Assembly (NCBI GenBank): GCA_013003285.1
Contig: JABDJY010000074.1
Coordinates: 1-7,151 of the forward strand
DNA length: 7,151 nucleotides
Direction of reading: 5' to 3'
DNA from: Alphaproteobacteria bacterium
GTDB lineage: Bacteria; Pseudomonadota; Alphaproteobacteria; UBA6615
Made by a program: the position numbers and the translations under genes. Positions 5,544 to 7,151 of this stretch are shown here, one piece after another (the first letter of the stretch is position 1; each line of letters starts with the position of its first letter). The notes beneath the pieces were generated by a model. That model did no database searches and was not told where the DNA came from. It saw only the letters and a list, made by a program, of their open reading frames with translations.

Positions 5544-6401
5544 TCACCGACTGGCGATGGCCGGATTGCGCAATGTGCCGACGCCTTCGACGGTCACTTC
5601 CACCACGTCGCCGGGTGCCAGCCGGCTGGTTCGCCCCGGCGTGCCGGTAAAAATAAGATCGCCCGGCTCGAGGGTGACATAGCGGCTGGTGAAGCTGACG
5701 ATCTTCGCCACGTTATGGATCAGATTCGAGGTTCGTTCCGACTGTCGCACTTCGCCATTGACCCTGGTCTCGACCAACACGTCGTCATAACTCAGGCCGC
5801 GGGCGACGACGGGCCCGACCGGGCCGAAGGTGTCGGACGCCTTGGCGCGCACCCATTGCAGATCGCTCGACTGCCAGTCGCGGGCGCTGACATCGTTGCC
5901 GGCGGTGATGCCGAACACGTAATCGGCGACCTGGTCTTCTGCGACATTCTGCGCCCGCTTGCCGATGACGATTACCATCTCGCCTTCATAGTGAACGTTG
6001 TTGGAATCCGATGGCAGCTTGATGGCGTCGCCCTGGCCGACCAGCGAGCTGGGCAGTTTGGCGAACAGCGGCGGATTGCCGGCGCTGGAGCCATGGCTGG
6101 CATAGTTGAGGCCGACCGCCAGAACCTTGGATGGCACTGTCGGCGGCAGCAGGGTGACGTCGGTGAGCGCCAGCGTCTCGCCGGTCTCGCGGTGTGGGCC
6201 GAGGAAGTTTGCGTCGAGCACCCGCACGCTTGCCCCATCGACAATGCCATAGCCGACAGCGCCGGATTTCTCGTAGCGCGCATAGTGTACGACGTCGGCG
6301 AAGGCCGCGCCGGAGAACGCGGTCAGCACAATGGTTGCCATAAAGGCGGTGAGGGACGCGCGCGTGACACGCTTGAAAACGCTACTAAGCCGCCGCTGCA
6401 T
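5544..6401 (-). CDS. FAH-family protein with N-terminal signal peptide
   Basis: 285-residue member of the fumarylacetoacetate hydrolase (FAH/FAHD1) superfamily, whose enzymes cleave or isomerise C-C bonds of dioxo-acids with a Mg or Mn ion, usually in the cytosol. Residues 1-35 look like a Sec signal: basic N-region (RR, K, RVTR), hydrophobic core about 16-34 and AFA before D36, giving a mature protein of about 250 residues, presumably periplasmic. FAH core: NYASH (99-103), metal ligands E139 and E141 (HYEGE), D170 in GNDVSARD, K187 in RAKASDTFGPVGP, and GDLIFTGTP (247-255). Where family members usually have the H-x-x-E catalytic pair, this has H103 and S106, so the glutamate appears absent. 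The ATG at 6401 has AGGCGG 3 bases upstream and overlaps the preceding gene by 17 bases, implying translational coupling. The alternative ATG at codon 21 (6341) lacks a ribosome binding site and would remove the charged N-region. Function unknown within the family. Confidence 0.92.
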   Translation of the reverse strand: MQRRLSSVFKRVTRASLTAFMATIVLTAFSGAAFADVVHYARYEKSGAVGYGIVDGASVRVLDANFLGPHRETGETLALTDVTLLPPTVPSKVLAVGLNYASHGSSAGNPPLFAKLPSSLVGQGDAIKLPSDSNNVHYEGEMVIVIGKRAQNVAEDQVADYVFGITAGNDVSARDWQSSDLQWVRAKASDTFGPVGPVVARGLSYDDVLVETRVNGEVRQSERTSNLIHNVAKIVSFTSRYVTLEPGDLIFTGTPGRTSRLAPGDVVEVTVEGVGTLRNPAIASR

Positions 6402-7065
6402 CTGCCGCCTGTTGGTTGATGGTGTCGAACTCGCGCGGCCAATGGTCGGCCAGCCAATGCAAATATGTGCTGATACGCTGGGGGTCGAGCACCAGGGTTC
6501 GTTTGATCTTGTCGACTTCCGCCTGGACCTCGACGTCGATTTGCAGGCAATCGTTGAACCGGTTGATCATGTTGAACATGGCGCAGACCAGGGTCAGCTC
6601 GACGATCTCGGCGTCGCTGAACAGCGCCGCCAATCGGTTATAGACATCGCCGCGTTTTTGTGCGGTGTTGCGGGTGACATGCTCGGCCCACAGAATGGCG
6701 GCCTTCTCATGTTCGGTGAACTTGTCCGATTGCAAATAATCGTCGGACGATAATTCGATGACCTGCTCGTGGGTGATGCCGGCGGCCTCACCCAGGGCCG
6801 TATTGTGGGCAAAGCAGTAATCGCAGCCATTCACCTGGCTGGTCTTGATGATCACCATCTCCTTGATGCGGCCCGACAGGCGCGCCCCCGACCATTCGCG
6901 CTGCACGGTGGCGTTGAACGGGATCATCAGCATGGCTAGCAAGGGCGCATGGGCCATGGTGCGCAAGCTGTTGGGCACCCGGCCGAACACCTCGGTCACC
7001 GTGTCGTAGAAATCGGCCAGATCGCCATCGACCGCCTCGGGGTGGATCAGGGGAATACGCGCCAT
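6385..7065 (-). CDS. Carboxymuconolactone decarboxylase / AhpD-like family protein
   Basis: 226-residue all-helical protein of the CMD/AhpD superfamily. Members are either decarboxylases of aromatic catabolism or thiol peroxidase/reductase proteins. The AhpD-type signature is present: E69 in GRIKEM, then C81 and C84 with H87 in NGCDYCFAHNTALG. This CxxC plus histidine supports a thiol-disulfide redox role more than a lactone decarboxylase role (inference). A helical C-terminal half (about 115-210) makes it longer than minimal 110-180 residue members and suggests a peroxidase-related subgroup. The protein ends in an alanine-rich tail. The ATG at 7065 follows AGGAAGG (7072-7078) at 6 bases. It is the first gene of a two-gene unit; its last codons carry the ribosome binding site and start of the FAH-family gene. 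Co-occurrence with an FAH-family gene suggests catabolism of an aromatic or dioxo-acid compound, but no further pathway gene is in view. There is no signal peptide, so the pair would act in different compartments if the FAH partner is exported. Confidence 0.92.
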   Translation of the reverse strand: MARIPLIHPEAVDGDLADFYDTVTEVFGRVPNSLRTMAHAPLLAMLMIPFNATVQREWSGARLSGRIKEMVIIKTSQVNGCDYCFAHNTALGEAAGITHEQVIELSSDDYLQSDKFTEHEKAAILWAEHVTRNTAQKRGDVYNRLAALFSDAEIVELTLVCAMFNMINRFNDCLQIDVEVQAEVDKIKRTLVLDPQRISTYLHWLADHWPREFDTINQQAADAAAA

Positions 7066-7086
7066 CGTCGGCCTTCCTTTGCATAA

Positions 7087-7123
7087 CCCCCTCCCCCTTG
7101 AGGGGGGAGGGATGGGGAGGGGG
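7087..7123. repeat. C/G-tract inverted repeat with G-quadruplex potential
   Basis: CCCTCCCCC (7089-7097) pairs perfectly with GGGGGAGGG (7103-7111). In an alternative fold CCCCCTCCCC (7087-7096) pairs perfectly with GGGGAGGGGG (7114-7123). The plus strand from 7102 to 7123 also has four runs of three or more G separated by 1-2 bases, a textbook G-quadruplex pattern. It lies 9 bases beyond the ribosome binding site of the CMD/AhpD-like gene. Similar C/G-tract repeats are scattered between genes in many alphaproteobacterial genomes, so it is probably a dispersed repeat copy (from memory, not searched). The remaining 7124-7151 shows nothing recognisable. Confidence 0.75.
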
Positions 7124-7151
7124 TGCAGTTTCGCGTTGGTCTTTGCGGTGC

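Noticed and set aside
6361..6401. Twin-arginine (Tat) signal on the FAH-family protein
   Set aside because: The RR pair is followed by LSSVF and lacks the hydrophobic residues at the expected positions of the SRRxFLK motif, so Sec export is the better reading.
5541..6419. 292-codon open frame on the plus strand
   Set aside because: It is opposite the FAH-family gene, which has clear family motifs and a signal peptide. The long antisense frame is a codon-bias effect.
1..7151. A single thiol/sulfur redox gene cluster spanning the window
   Set aside because: The reductase, dioxygenase and AhpD-like genes are on different strands and separated by unrelated genes and large gaps; shared chemistry alone does not show a system.

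Overview
The window looks like chromosomal DNA from an alphaproteobacterium, probably free-living and aerobic. The coding parts are GC-rich (about 63% in a 60-base sample from the kinase gene). The protein types fit this group: a double cold-shock-domain protein, a soluble PAS-PAS histidine kinase, a BigR/Blh-type persulfide dioxygenase, and a fumarylacetoacetate hydrolase (FAH)-family protein paired with a carboxymuconolactone decarboxylase (CMD)/AhpD-like protein. No tRNA, rRNA, insertion sequence, phage gene or CRISPR array is visible.

Layout, left to right. (1) Positions 1-704, minus strand: the N-terminal half of a flavoprotein disulfide reductase that runs off the left edge. (2) 960-1457, minus: a two-domain cold-shock protein transcribed towards the reductase, with a 255-base gap between them. 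(3) 1458-2060: a 603-base gap, clearly AT-richer than its surroundings (37-40% GC in two 60-base samples), between the divergent cold-shock and kinase genes. It holds a plausible cold-shock promoter and one small ORF with a good ribosome binding site. (4) 2061-3728, plus: a cytosolic hybrid-free histidine kinase with no response regulator beside it. (5) 3796-4272, minus: an unrecognised 158-residue protein, convergent with the kinase. (6) 4273-4606: a divergent control region. (7) 4607-5491, plus: a persulfide dioxygenase-like metallo-beta-lactamase protein. (8) 5492-5543: a short convergent gap filled by nested inverted repeats. (9) 5544-6401 and 6385-7065, minus: an overlapping two-gene unit, with the CMD/AhpD-like gene first and an FAH-family gene carrying a signal peptide second. 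(10) 7087-7123: a C/G-tract inverted repeat just upstream of that unit.

How the genes may work together: the reductase, the persulfide dioxygenase and the AhpD-like protein all have redox or thiol chemistry in their families, and the kinase and cold-shock protein are stress-type regulators. However, strands alternate and gaps are large, so apart from the overlapping pair at 5544-7065 nothing in the sequence shows that these genes form one system. The most unusual item is the FAH-family protein with an apparent Sec signal peptide and a serine where the family's catalytic glutamate is expected. I see no convincing evidence of a wholly new multi-gene system here.
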